Shown: positions 24,886 to 33,764 of the stretch, piece by piece
Layout of the letters: every line of letters begins with the position of its first letter
Numbering within the stretch: the first letter of the stretch is position 1
NCBI GenBank assembly: GCA_964418595.1
Contig: CAYQMF010000019.1
Location: 5,405-69,404, forward strand
Length of the DNA stretch: 64,000 nt
Direction of reading: 5' to 3'
DNA from: CAYQMF01 sp964418595
GTDB lineage: Bacteria > Planctomycetota > UBA1135 > UBA2386
Made by a program: the position numbers and the translations under genes
Notes under the pieces: model-generated
The model's database searches: none
What the model was told of the DNA's origin: nothing
The model's input: the letters and a program-made list of their open reading frames with translations, nothing else

Positions 24886-25566
24886 ATGGCCGATCCCACC
24901 GCCGCGAAGCTCGAGATCCTGCACCTCGATGACGACCTCGTCGTGGTCGGCAAGCCGAGCGGGATGCTGGTGCATCGGGCCGCCAACGACACCGACTCCC
25001 CGGTGCTCCTGCAGACCCTGAAGGCGCAGGTCGGCCGATGGCTGTACCCCGTGCAGCGTCTCGACCGCGCCACGAGCGGCGCGATCGCCTTCGCGTTCTC
25101 GGCCGACGCCGCCGCCGCGTTGCAGCGGGCGCTCGCCGCCCCGGGCAGCCGCAAGGACTACCTCGCCCTCGTGCGCGGCCGCCCCCCCGCGACGTGGCAG
25201 TGCACGCAACCGCTGGCGGACGAGCGCGGCATCCTGCGCGCGGCGCACACCGATTGCCGGACGCTCGCAAGTTGGCGACACGTTGCGCTCGTCCGCGCGC
25301 GCATCTTCTCCGGGCGCGCCAACCAGATCCGCCGGCATCTCGCCGACCTCGGCCACCCCGTGGTCGGTGACACGACCTTCGGCCGCGCCAGCGTCAACCG
25401 GCTGTTCGCCGCCCGCTTTGGCTTGCGACGCCTGTTCCTCCACGCGATGCGCCTCTGCTTCGACCACCCCATCGACGGACGCCGCCTGAACGTGCGGGAC
25501 CGCCTGCCGCCCGACCTCACGGCCATGCTGCGCGCCCTCGGCGCCGACCGCAGCCCCAGGAGGTAG
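24886..25566 (+). CDS. RluA-family RNA pseudouridine synthase (TruC-like)
   Basis: A 226-aa protein that converts uridine to pseudouridine in RNA. Motif I is VVGKPSGMLVHR, motif II is PVQRLDRATSGAIAFA with catalytic Asp60, and motif III is GRANQIRRHLADLGHPVVGD. The usual HRLD is QRLD here. There is no N-terminal S4 domain, which together with the length points to the TruC/small RluA group (tRNA position 65 in E. coli); the target in this organism is not certain. Confidence 0.9.
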   Translation: MADPTAAKLEILHLDDDLVVVGKPSGMLVHRAANDTDSPVLLQTLKAQVGRWLYPVQRLDRATSGAIAFAFSADAAAALQRALAAPGSRKDYLALVRGRPPATWQCTQPLADERGILRAAHTDCRTLASWRHVALVRARIFSGRANQIRRHLADLGHPVVGDTTFGRASVNRLFAARFGLRRLFLHAMRLCFDHPIDGRRLNVRDRLPPDLTAMLRALGADRSPRR

Positions 25567-25743
25567 CACCGCACTCGCCGGGCCGTGCGACGCGGGGTCC
25601 GTCGCGAGAAGCCCACGCCAACGGCCTTGGTTGCGACGTCTTCCCGGCAGTTGCGCGGGAAATCCCGAGTCCCTTCCTGAGACCAGCGGCCAGATCTGCG
25701 CAAGCGCCGGAACGAGTCTGTCGATGAGCGAGGCGTGGAAACC

Positions 25744-26178
25744 ATGCGAAAACCGATGGACCCGGAGGCCGGCAGCTCGCTGGTCGAGCTCCTGCTCGTC
25801 TCCGCGGTCGTGCTGGTGATGCTCGCGGGCATCCTCACCGGGGTCGTGTTCCACCAACGGCAACGGCAGGCGAACCTCGAGCGCCAGCTCGCGACCGCCG
25901 CCTGCCGGAACACGCTCGAGGAACTGCGCGCCATCGACATCGCGCTCCTGCCGGGGATGCACGGCCGGGGCTTCGACGTTCCCGGCCAGAACGGGGCGCC
26001 GGGTGGCCTGACCCCGATCGCGGGCGATCCCGATGGACTGCCTGGCTCCATCTCCGTCGTGTCCGCCATCGCGTTCGGCGGCGCCACGCTCTTCCAGGTG
26101 ACGACCCGCGTCGATTGGCAGGGCGCAGGTCCCGGCAGCGCCGTACAGTTCGATGCGCTCGTGGGGCAACGGCGGTGA
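25744..26178 (+). CDS. Prepilin-like protein (pseudopilin), first of three
   Basis: A 144-aa protein starting at ATG 25744, with GAGG about 12 bases upstream. The prepilin-peptidase site is read as PEAG followed by SSLVELLLVSAVVLVMLAG: cleavage after Gly, Glu at +5, then a hydrophobic helix. The rest is a short globular domain. Its stop overlaps the next gene by GTGA. Such proteins are minor components of type II secretion or type IV pilus-like fibres; no ATPase, platform or secretin gene is in the window. Confidence 0.85.
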   Translation: MRKPMDPEAGSSLVELLLVSAVVLVMLAGILTGVVFHQRQRQANLERQLATAACRNTLEELRAIDIALLPGMHGRGFDVPGQNGAPGGLTPIAGDPDGLPGSISVVSAIAFGGATLFQVTTRVDWQGAGPGSAVQFDALVGQRR

Positions 26179-26792
26179 AACGGCAAGGCGGCTTCACACT
26201 CGTCGAGCTGATGCTCGTCCTCGCCCTGCTCGGGCCGATCTTCGGGCTCATCGTCACGAGCGCCACGCTCGCCACGCGCACGATGAACGCCAACGACACC
26301 GCGGCGTCGACGGGCGAAGGGCTGCACCGCACGATCCAGCGCCTCACCCACTTCATGCGGCCCTGCGTTCTGTCGACCTACCTGGTCGAGGCCACGCAGG
26401 CCGACGTCGACGCTGCCCGGGCCACGAGCGTCGGCGAGTGGATCCCACCCGTCGACGGCGAGGCCCGCACGGCGATCCGGTTCCGTTCCGCGCGCGGCGA
26501 GTTGAGCATGAACGCCAAGTTCCTGACCTCGGACCGCACGATCCGCTTCGTGCTCGACTCGACCGAGCGCGCGAACGGTGTCGACGACGACGACGACGGC
26601 TTCGTCGACGAGGGGCGGATCGAACTCGACTACGACGGCGTGCGCGCCGACATGGTGATCCACGCCGAACTGTGCACGTTCACGCTGGTCGGCCGGCAGC
26701 TCACGATCGACCTCGCCGCCGTCGGCCGCTCGCGTGATTCATCGGTCATGCGGTCGAGGACCCGTCAGGTTCTCGAGCTGCGCAACAACTAG
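26175..26792 (+). CDS. Prepilin-like protein with an Asp-rich loop, second of three
   Basis: A 205-aa protein starting at GTG 26175 inside the stop of the previous gene. The N-terminus KRQGGFTLVELMLVLALL is a textbook type III signal, with cleavage after Gly and Glu at +5. At about residue 136-148 an Asp-rich loop (GVDDDDDGFVDEG) resembles an EF-hand or dockerin-type calcium site; the third gene has a similar one. Such calcium loops stabilise pseudopilins in type II secretion. It probably forms part of the same fibre as its neighbours. Confidence 0.88.
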   Translation: MKRQGGFTLVELMLVLALLGPIFGLIVTSATLATRTMNANDTAASTGEGLHRTIQRLTHFMRPCVLSTYLVEATQADVDAARATSVGEWIPPVDGEARTAIRFRSARGELSMNAKFLTSDRTIRFVLDSTERANGVDDDDDGFVDEGRIELDYDGVRADMVIHAELCTFTLVGRQLTIDLAAVGRSRDSSVMRSRTRQVLELRNN

Positions 26793-26796
26793 GAGG
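26791..26796 (+). promoter_or_regulatory. Strong Shine-Dalgarno of the PilX-like gene
   Basis: AGGAGG starts inside the previous stop codon and ends 6 bases before the ATG at 26803. It is the strongest ribosome-binding site noticed in the window, and it rules out the upstream in-frame GTG at 26734 as the start. Confidence 0.8.
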
Positions 26797-26802
26797 AGCA
26801 CC

Positions 26803-27891
26803 ATGCGGACGACACTCGAGCCCAACGAGTTCCACAACCACGACCCGTCCGAACGGGGCGGCGTCATCCTGGCAGTCCTGACCATCCTCATGCCGCTCGT
26901 GCTCATCATGAGCGCGATGCTCACGACGATGACGGCGCGAACGACACGGCTCGACCGGGACGTGACCGATGAGCGCGCTCTGCTGGCGGCCGAATCGGGC
27001 GTCGACCAGGCGATCTTCGAGTCGCGCCGTGGCAACCTCTTCCACGGCGTCGACGTGCGCGGCACGGTCGGCAACGTTTCGTTCGTGGTGACTCCCACGT
27101 ACCTCGGCAACGACCTCGCCGACAACGACGACGACGGACTCACCGACGAGCCCGACGAGGATGTGTTCCAGGTGGTCAGCGTCGGTACCTGCAACGGGGT
27201 GACCCGGCGCATTGCGTCCTACATCGGGAAGTCCTCGTTCATGCCGGTGCTGAGTGCGGCGATGCACGCAGCCAACCCGCTGATGACCATCACGCTGGGC
27301 GGCACCCCCTGGATCGACGGCCGCAACCACGATCTCAACGGAGCGCTGGTCGGCTGGGGCGACACCTACGGAATCGGCGCGTTGGCGCCGGCGACCACTG
27401 CAGACGTGCTGGCGCAGCTCTCGGCCGGCGAAGGAGCGCGCGTGAACGGACTCGGCGGCCCGCCGAGCGTCGGACCCGCGGCCCCGGTCGACCTCGTGTC
27501 ACTGGTCAACAACGCGCGCAACGCTGCCACGTTCTCGCTGACGAGCAACCGCTACACGCGGCTGGATCCGGGCCCGGCGATCTACTACCGGGACGGCGAC
27601 CTGGCGCTCGCTGGCAACATCGAAGGCTCCGGCCTGCTGGTGGTGACCGGCAACCTGCGCATCTCCGGTCGAGTGAGCTTCAAAGGCGTGATCGTCGTGC
27701 TCGGCGACATGGACAACTCGGCAGGCACCATGGAGATCCTCGGCGGTCTGCTGTTGTCGACGACTTCGTCGGGGTTCACCATGCGTGGCACGGCGGACAT
27801 CAGGTACTCGACGGCTGCGATCGACCTCGCCAACCGAGCGGCGGGCAAGTACGTCGCCTTCAACGGTTGGCAGGAACTGTCCCGGCGCTGA
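26803..27891 (+). CDS. PilX-like pilus assembly protein with a beta-helical C-terminus, third of three
   Basis: A 362-aa protein. After a short polar N-terminus comes ERGGVILAVLTILMPLVLIM, the hydrophobic helix of PilX/GspK-type proteins, and DERALLAAESGVDQAIFE, the usual AESG stretch after it. An Asp-rich loop GNDLADNDDDGLTDEPDED (~105-123) resembles a calcium site. The last ~130 residues contain short repeating hydrophobic strands (GDLALAGNIEGSGLLVVTGN), as in bactofilin-like or ice-binding-like beta helices. The prepilin-site Gly before the helix is present. It completes a three-gene pilin-like set. Confidence 0.82.
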   Translation: MRTTLEPNEFHNHDPSERGGVILAVLTILMPLVLIMSAMLTTMTARTTRLDRDVTDERALLAAESGVDQAIFESRRGNLFHGVDVRGTVGNVSFVVTPTYLGNDLADNDDDGLTDEPDEDVFQVVSVGTCNGVTRRIASYIGKSSFMPVLSAAMHAANPLMTITLGGTPWIDGRNHDLNGALVGWGDTYGIGALAPATTADVLAQLSAGEGARVNGLGGPPSVGPAAPVDLVSLVNNARNAATFSLTSNRYTRLDPGPAIYYRDGDLALAGNIEGSGLLVVTGNLRISGRVSFKGVIVVLGDMDNSAGTMEILGGLLLSTTSSGFTMRGTADIRYSTAAIDLANRAAGKYVAFNGWQELSRR

Positions 27892-27895
27892 GCCC

Positions 27896-29038
27896 ATGAG
27901 GGGCAAGCGAATCGTGTGGGCCAGTCTCGCCGCTGCGCTCGGCCTGGGCGCGTTTGCGGCGTCTGGCTGCGGCCGGCGGCAACCAGCCATCGCCGCGCCG
28001 GCCGTGGTCGATGCGCCCGGAGCCGAACTGGAGCGTGCGCTCGACCGCCTCCAGCGGGCCTGGGCACCCGCTGCCCAGGCCGAGGAGATCGCCAGTCTGC
28101 GCGAGCGCGGCGCGGCGCTGCGCGCGCCCCTGGCGAGGATCCTGGCCGATCCGGGGCACCGACGCTTTCCTGCCGCGGCGATGCTCGCCAGTGCGCTCGG
28201 GTTGACCGATCTGCGGGATGCGCTCGTCGAGGGTGTCGACCGCGGTCCGGCGGTGGTGGTCGCCCCGGCGCTGACCGCCGCCGACGAGCTCGCGCCGTTC
28301 CAGCAGCACGACCTCGCCGACCTCCTCGTCGATGGCACGCATGCGCAACGGATCGCGGTGCTCGACCTCTGCCGCGACCGTGCCGCCCGCCCGCTGCGCG
28401 CCATCGAGGACCTCCTGCTCGTCGACGACGCCGCCGTGGTGCGTTCCGCGCTGGCAGCCCTCCCGGCAGAGTTGTCCGAGAACGCATTGCAACGGTGCAT
28501 CGCCCTCGCTGGGAACGACGATGACCTCGGTGTCGCCGCACTCGACGCGATTGCCTCCCGCAGGCTGCCGCGCGACCTCGGCGAGCGGGCCCTCGAGCAA
28601 GCCTTCGCCTGGCCGGTGCCCGTGCAGATCGCGGTGCTCGGCGCGGTGGCCAAGGGCACGGCCGGGGACGACCGCATGCTCTGGACGCTCGCGCGCAGCG
28701 GCGATGACGCCGTACGCACGCGCGCGCTCGAACTCCTCGACGCGAGGGAATGCACCGACGGCGCGGCGCTGCGCACGGTCATGAATGGCCTGTCTCCGGA
28801 TGCCACCTACTGGGTCGCGCGCTCCCTCATGCGTGCGAAGGATCCAGCCGGACTGCGGCTCCTGATCGGGCTCGCCGACGAGTCCGCTGCGCCGACCGGT
28901 TGGGCGCAGTCGGCGGCGCGCGTGTTGCTCGCCGACGTGTCGGGCATCCCGGCTGCCAACGGGCCGGACGCGTGGCGTCGCTGGGCCGGCACGGTGCCCG
29001 CCGACCACACGTTCGTGTTGCCCGATCCGTCTCGCTGA
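27896..29038 (+). CDS. HEAT-repeat-like lipoprotein
   Basis: A 380-aa protein starting at ATG 27896, 4 bases after the PilX-like stop, so probably in the pilin-like operon. The N-terminus IVWASLAAALGLGAFAASGC ends in a lipobox (AASGC), predicting a lipid-anchored protein. The rest is all-helical with about 30-residue spacing and Ala/Leu/Arg/Asp content typical of HEAT or armadillo repeats (ARPLRAIEDLLLVDDAAVV). It may be a scaffold at the envelope. No catalytic motif is visible. Confidence 0.75.
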   Translation: MRGKRIVWASLAAALGLGAFAASGCGRRQPAIAAPAVVDAPGAELERALDRLQRAWAPAAQAEEIASLRERGAALRAPLARILADPGHRRFPAAAMLASALGLTDLRDALVEGVDRGPAVVVAPALTAADELAPFQQHDLADLLVDGTHAQRIAVLDLCRDRAARPLRAIEDLLLVDDAAVVRSALAALPAELSENALQRCIALAGNDDDLGVAALDAIASRRLPRDLGERALEQAFAWPVPVQIAVLGAVAKGTAGDDRMLWTLARSGDDAVRTRALELLDARECTDGAALRTVMNGLSPDATYWVARSLMRAKDPAGLRLLIGLADESAAPTGWAQSAARVLLADVSGIPAANGPDAWRRWAGTVPADHTFVLPDPSR

Positions 29039-29389
29039 ACGCGCGCCCCGGCGCCGCTCGGCGTCGTGACGTTCGACTCGCACTGCTTTCCGGAACGGGC
29101 TACGACATGGAGGCGCCGAGGGCGAACAGGGCAGGGGCTCGGCGAAGCCCGAGCCCGAACACGCCGACGGACGTACACCAGCGCTTCCTCCTCCGTGAGT
29201 CCGCGCGTCATGGTCGGCTCGCTGAACCAGCGCCACCGGAATCACGCTGCGCGGGAGCCACGGCCGGTGGATCCACTGGACCACCGCCGGACCGGCAAAC
29301 CGGCAACGGATCCCGCGGCGTTCTTCGCGCGCTGGACCTTCGAGTGGATGGACTCGCTGCTGGCGTTGGTGGGTTCGCAGCGCCTTCGC
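29039..29389. other. 351-bp intergenic region between convergent genes
   Basis: The lipoprotein gene ends at its left and the REC-PP2C gene at its right. Apart from one hairpin (29135-29156), I see no gene, repeat or promoter. A minus-strand frame beginning at 29211 (TRGLTEEEALVYVRRR) has no family features and runs far into the lipoprotein gene, so I do not call it. Confidence 0.6.
29135..29156 (+). terminator. Hairpin in the convergent intergenic region
   Basis: A perfect 8-bp stem GGGCTCGG/CCGAGCCC with a 6-base loop, about 96 bases after the lipoprotein stop. There is no T-run. Its position between convergent genes fits a two-way terminator. Confidence 0.35.
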
Positions 29390-30499
29390 CTAGTCGCCCC
29401 GAACGACCACGATCGTCCAGTCGTCCCGCATCGGCCGCTGGCCCACGAACCCGCCCAACGCAGCGGCGACTCCACCGATCGGATCGTCACCGAGGATGCC
29501 CGCGAGCGTGCGCTCGCGGCCGAACAGTTCGCCCGCGGCGTCGGCAGCCTCCTCCACGCCGTCCGTCCACAGCACGAGCCGATCGTCGTGCGCGTCGTAC
29601 TGGCACGTCGCAACCTCGACGTCCGTGTCGGGGAACGCCGGCGTCAGCAGCGGGCAGGTCGCTTCCAGGGGAACAGCCCGCCCGTCCCGCAGCACCGCTC
29701 CGTACGGGTGTCCCGCGCTGCAGTAGGAGAGTTCGTCACGCGCCATGTCGATCCGTGCCGCGAGGAGCGTGACGAACGAACCCTCGTCCATCCCGCGCAG
29801 GCCATCGCGCACGCGGGTGACGACCGCGGCCGGTGCATACCCATCGACGTGTGCCGCGTGGAACGCCGCCTTGACGAATCCGGTGAGCATCGCGGCGGCC
29901 ACGCCGTGCCCGGCGACGTCGGCCACGAGGACGGCGAGCTGGGCGTCGCCGGTGTCGGCCCAGTCGTAGAAGTCGCCACCGAGGCTGTCGCAGGGCTCGT
30001 ACCGACCACGCAGATCGAACGGTCCGATGCGTGCCCTGGTCCCCGGGAGCATGCGCTGCTGGAACGCGCGCGCCTGGCGCAGCTCCTCCTCCAGGCGCGC
30101 GGTGTAGCGCGTGTTCTCCTCGCGCAGCCGCCGGCGCTCACGCCACCGCTCGACCAGCGTCAGCAGCAGCTCGCGGTCGAAAGGCTTCTGCAGGAAGAAG
30201 AACGCCTCCTCGCGCAGCGAGCGCGACAGCTTGCCGTCGAGCTCCGTGAGGCTGCCGGTCATCAGCACCACGTCGAGCCCGGGGACCAGCCGCCGGAGCC
30301 GATGCATCAGCTCGAAACCGTCCGAGGCCGGCAGGCGCACGTCGAGGATCGCCAGCTCCGGCGCGAACTCCACCGCCCCCGCCAGCGCCGTGGCTGCGTC
30401 GGCGAAGCCCTGCACGTCCGCGCTGCGCTCGAGCAGGCGGCGCACCGCGTGCAGCATGCCGGGGTCGTCGTCGACGACGAGGATCCGCGGCCGCGTCAT
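29390..30499 (-). CDS. Response regulator with PP2C (RsbU/SpoIIE-type) phosphatase output
   Basis: A 369-aa protein. REC occupies ~1-120, with acidic VVDDD and phospho-acceptor Asp53 in ELAILDVRLP. A coiled-coil linker (REENTRYTARLEEELRQA) leads to the PP2C domain (~165-369), with GGDFYDW, LVADVAGHGVAAAM and LWTDGVEEAADAAG supplying the metal-binding Asps. Such proteins dephosphorylate serine in anti-sigma-antagonist-like partners. Its ATG overlaps the stop of the histidine kinase gene by 4 bases, so the kinase upstream is its likely input. A Ser/Thr kinase and FHA protein lie in the divergent operon. Confidence 0.92.
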   Translation of the reverse strand: MTRPRILVVDDDPGMLHAVRRLLERSADVQGFADAATALAGAVEFAPELAILDVRLPASDGFELMHRLRRLVPGLDVVLMTGSLTELDGKLSRSLREEAFFFLQKPFDRELLLTLVERWRERRRLREENTRYTARLEEELRQARAFQQRMLPGTRARIGPFDLRGRYEPCDSLGGDFYDWADTGDAQLAVLVADVAGHGVAAAMLTGFVKAAFHAAHVDGYAPAAVVTRVRDGLRGMDEGSFVTLLAARIDMARDELSYCSAGHPYGAVLRDGRAVPLEATCPLLTPAFPDTDVEVATCQYDAHDDRLVLWTDGVEEAADAAGELFGRERTLAGILGDDPIGGVAAALGGFVGQRPMRDDWTIVVVRGD

Positions 30500-32166
30500 G
30501 CGCGCGCCTCCCCACTCCGCCCGTGCAGGAGCGGCATCGCCAGGCTGACGGTGGTCCCGACGCCGGCCTCGCTGGTGATGTGCATCTGGCCGCCGATGTC
30601 CGACACGATGCTCTTGCAGATCGCGAGCCCGAGTCCGCTCCCCGACGCCTTCGTGGTGTAGAAGGCCTCGCCCACGCGGCCCAGCTCCGCCGCGGTCATC
30701 CCGCAGCCGGTGTCGCGGACGGTGACCGCGACTGCCGCGCCGTCCTGCGCACCGGCCTCGACGCGCACGATGCCTTCGTCGGCCATCGCCTCGCACGCGT
30801 TGCTCATCAAGTTGAGCAGGAGCCGCTCGAGGTCGTGCTGGGCGGCGGCCACCGGCGGCAGGTCTCCCGCCACGCTCGTCTCGATCTGCAGTCCGCGCCG
30901 CTCCGCCGAAACGCGCAGGATCGCGACCGCGTTCTCGATGGCCCTGGACACGTCGCCGTGGCGCGCACCGCGCCCGCCTGCCCCCTTCGCGAAGGCGAGC
31001 ATCCCGGCGAACACGCGCCGGCACACCGCCATCGCCGCCTCGATCCGCTCGAGGTCCACCATCAAGGTCTCGCGGCGCACCTCGCCGTCCCGCAGCTCGG
31101 CCTGGATCTGTTGGGCGATGGGCAGCACGGCGCCCAGCGCGTTGTTGACGTCGTGCGCGACGCCGCGGGCCAGGTCCACCATGGCGTGCTCGCGCTCCGC
31201 GCGCACCACCGCCTCCCGCAGGGTCTCCGCCGTCTGGGCATTCCCCAGTGCGATGGTGGCCTGTGGCACGAACCCCTGCAGCAGGTCCGCCTCGTACGCG
31301 CCGAGCGTGCTGGGCTCGACGCCCGCCAGGCGCACGATGCCCAGCGCGCGGCCGCTGCGGTCGGTGAGGGGCGCGAGCAGGATGCAGCCCGCCGCGGGCG
31401 CGTCCGGCCCGAAGTCGAGGGCGGCGAACAGTTCCTCCGGGATCGGCGGTCCCGCCACGACCCATCCGGATGGGTCGCGGACGACGTTCGTGACCGCGCC
31501 GCGTGCGAACTGGCGAAGCGCGTCGGGCGAGACCTCGACGCGCGCGCCGATGCGCAGGCTCTTGCGCTTCGACCACGCCACCTGCTCCGCCGCGAGGCGC
31601 AGGCGCCCGGCGCCGTCATCGACGTACAAGGTCGCGGAGTGGTCGTACCCGGTGAGCTGCCGGAGTCCGTGCAGGATCTGGTAGCAGAGGTCCTGCGGGC
31701 GGAGCTGCGCGGTGATCTTGCGGTCGATCCGTTCGCGCACCTCGGCAGCACGCTCCTGGTCGAAGACGCGCAGCCGCTCGGCGATCAGGTTCGCCAGGGC
31801 AACGACGCCATCGCCCTCGCCACGCGCGAACGGAACCGCGGCGTCGAGCACCAGCACGCCCCAGCGACGACGGCGACGCTCGACCGGGGCGAGCAGGCGC
31901 GTGGGTCCGGGGCGCGGCCACTCGCCGGCGTGCAGGTACGCCGCCACCGAGGCCTCGACGGTCGCGGGCGAGGCCGGCGTGCCCCACACGCGTTCCGCGC
32001 CACCGCCGCGCGCGACCGCCCACAGCGCGACGGCGTCGGAGCGGAAAACGGTGGCGGCCTCGCGCAGGGCGAGGCTGACGACACCGCGCTCCGTGCGGAC
32101 GTCGGCGAGGCGACGGCGGAGCGCGGCCTCGAAGCGCAGCAGCTCGATCTCTCGCTCGGGCGACAT
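30496..32166 (-). CDS. Soluble histidine kinase with GAF-type sensor domains
   Basis: A 556-aa cytoplasmic protein without membrane segments, starting at ATG 32166. Residues ~1-150 and ~155-320 look like two GAF-type domains. The HisKA segment carries GVAHDVNNALGAVLP with His338, and the ATPase domain has N box LLLNLMSNACEAM, G1 RDTGCGM and G2 GSGLGLAICKSI, so it appears catalytically complete. It should respond to a cytoplasmic ligand or redox cue and phosphorylate the REC-PP2C protein encoded next. It is divergent from the STK-FHA-Clp operon across 119 bases. Confidence 0.92.
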   Translation of the reverse strand: MSPEREIELLRFEAALRRRLADVRTERGVVSLALREAATVFRSDAVALWAVARGGGAERVWGTPASPATVEASVAAYLHAGEWPRPGPTRLLAPVERRRRRWGVLVLDAAVPFARGEGDGVVALANLIAERLRVFDQERAAEVRERIDRKITAQLRPQDLCYQILHGLRQLTGYDHSATLYVDDGAGRLRLAAEQVAWSKRKSLRIGARVEVSPDALRQFARGAVTNVVRDPSGWVVAGPPIPEELFAALDFGPDAPAAGCILLAPLTDRSGRALGIVRLAGVEPSTLGAYEADLLQGFVPQATIALGNAQTAETLREAVVRAEREHAMVDLARGVAHDVNNALGAVLPIAQQIQAELRDGEVRRETLMVDLERIEAAMAVCRRVFAGMLAFAKGAGGRGARHGDVSRAIENAVAILRVSAERRGLQIETSVAGDLPPVAAAQHDLERLLLNLMSNACEAMADEGIVRVEAGAQDGAAVAVTVRDTGCGMTAAELGRVGEAFYTTKASGSGLGLAICKSIVSDIGGQMHITSEAGVGTTVSLAMPLLHGRSGEARA

Positions 32167-32285
32167 GGATGAGGACGGCCGGGACTCGGCGCCGGCGGGG
32201 GGGAGAATAATCCCCGACGCGGACGCAACTCGCCACGCTGTAATCTCCCGTGCTCGCCGACACGCTCTGCCTGAAGCCCTCCTCG
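32167..32285. promoter_or_regulatory. Shared divergent promoter region of the HK-PP2C and STK-FHA-Clp units
   Basis: The only 119 bases between the two divergent units. On the minus strand, GGGATTATTCTCCC holds a -10-like TTATTCT 38 bases from the kinase start; on the plus strand, TAATCT (32241-32246) is -10-like and 39 bases before the STK ATG. The two elements are about 37 bases apart, close enough to share control. Confidence 0.4.
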
Positions 32286-33674
32286 ATGTCGAACGACCCA
32301 CGAGCCCCGCGCCCCGATGCGATCGATTGGGAGTCGTTCTACGCCAACTACCGCAAGCCCGGCTACGTGCACGGCTACGAGATCCTCGCCAAACTCGGAG
32401 CGGGCGCCTTCGGCATCGTGTTCAAGGCCCGCAAGCAGTCGATCGGGAAGGACTACGCCATCAAGTTCCTGAAGGTCGACGACGCCGCCGTCCGCGACGC
32501 CGTGATCCACGAGCTGGACACCGTCCGCCTGTTCGCGCAGATCGACGCCCCCAACCTCGTGTCGATCGAGGACATGGGGCACGTCGACGGGATCCCGTAC
32601 ATCGTGATGGGCTACGCCGGCGACGAGACCCTGGCGCGCGTGCTGCAGACCGGGCGACTCACGCGGGAGGCGGCACTGCGGATCTTCGTGCAGGTCGCAC
32701 GCGGGGTGCAGGCGCTGCACGCGCGCATGCTGGTGCACTTCGACATCAAGCCCGCCAACATCTACCTCAAGGACGACGTGGCCCGGGTCGGCGACTACGG
32801 GCTCAGCAAGCTGGTGACCGCGTCGCGGCGGTCGCTGTCGTTCGGCCGCGGCACCGCGTACTACATGGCACCGGAGGTGTTGCAGCGGCAGGGCGACCAC
32901 CGCAGTGACATCTACTCGCTCGGGATCCTGTTGTACGAGTGCCTGCTCGGCGAGGTGCCGTTCCGCGGCGAGACCGAGTGGGAGGTCCTCAAGCAGCACG
33001 AGACCAAGGCTCCCCCCTACCCGGCCTCGCTCGCACCGCAGGACCGCGCCGTGCTCGAGGCGTGCCTCGCCAAGGACCCCGACCAGCGCGTCCAGAGCGT
33101 CGAGGCGCTGCTGGCGATGATCACCGGCGACGCCGGCGCGCGCGTCGAAGCACCCACACCGGCGACCGCGAGTCCCGCTCCCCGCCACATCTCCGGCGCA
33201 CCCTTCCAGCCCAAGCGGCGCCACCATCGCACCGGCCTCGTCGGCGTGGCCGTGTTCTTCCTCGTCGCCCTCGCGTTCGGCGTCTTCAAGGCGCGCGACT
33301 TGCGACGCGATAGCCTCGATGCCGCGCGCCGGGCCCAGGCGGAGGTCGAACTGGCGAAACAGGCGGCGCTGGCGGCGGCGTCCCGCGAAGCGCAACGTAC
33401 GCGCGCGGTGATCGACCACGCGACGGCGCCCGTCCTTCCAACCGTGCCGGTCGTCGCGCCCCCCACCGCACCGTCGACACAGACCCTGGTGATCCAGGCC
33501 TTCCTGAAGACCCTCCGCCACGTCGACACCGGCCGACTCAAGGGTCGCGACCCGCTCGCGGAGGCGATCGTCGAGATGGTGAAGGCGAGCCTCGAGAACG
33601 AGGACGTGCGGCGCTCCTGGTGGGATGCCCTCGAGGCCGTCCTGCCGCGACCCGAGCCGGAACGCTCGCGCTGA
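32286..33674 (+). CDS. Membrane-anchored Ser/Thr protein kinase
   Basis: A 462-aa Hanks-type kinase. The kinase domain (~25-285) has the P-loop LGAGAFGIVFKA, Lys60 in YAIKFLK, catalytic Asp153 in VHFDIKPANIYL and metal Asp170 in GDYGLSKL. HRD is HFD and DFG is DYG here, so it is a non-RD kinase that may not need activation-loop phosphorylation. A single membrane helix GLVGVAVFFLVALAFGVF follows at ~310-330. A helical Ala-rich segment and a C-terminal domain (~395-462) lie outside the membrane or act as an adaptor. ATG 32286 is chosen because the upstream GTG adds nothing conserved. FHA and Clp-ATPase genes follow. Confidence 0.9.
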   Translation: MSNDPRAPRPDAIDWESFYANYRKPGYVHGYEILAKLGAGAFGIVFKARKQSIGKDYAIKFLKVDDAAVRDAVIHELDTVRLFAQIDAPNLVSIEDMGHVDGIPYIVMGYAGDETLARVLQTGRLTREAALRIFVQVARGVQALHARMLVHFDIKPANIYLKDDVARVGDYGLSKLVTASRRSLSFGRGTAYYMAPEVLQRQGDHRSDIYSLGILLYECLLGEVPFRGETEWEVLKQHETKAPPYPASLAPQDRAVLEACLAKDPDQRVQSVEALLAMITGDAGARVEAPTPATASPAPRHISGAPFQPKRRHHRTGLVGVAVFFLVALAFGVFKARDLRRDSLDAARRAQAEVELAKQAALAAASREAQRTRAVIDHATAPVLPTVPVVAPPTAPSTQTLVIQAFLKTLRHVDTGRLKGRDPLAEAIVEMVKASLENEDVRRSWWDALEAVLPRPEPERSR

Positions 33675-33764
33675 ATCAGGCGGCGACGACGAGAACTCGG
33701 AACGCCGCAACCGTCGCCGGTTCGAGGGCCGCTATGATCCGGCCCCCCCCTCACGAACCGCACG

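Noticed and set aside
25567..25743. Riboswitch or structured leader before the pilin-like genes
   Set aside because: Only a 6-bp TTCCCG/CGGGAA stem is visible; no known riboswitch core could be recognised.
28807..29211. Minus-strand frame in the convergent gap, beginning TRGLTEEEALVYV
   Set aside because: The first residues look protein-like, but the frame continues antisense into the lipoprotein gene with no family match and no promoter or ribosome site.
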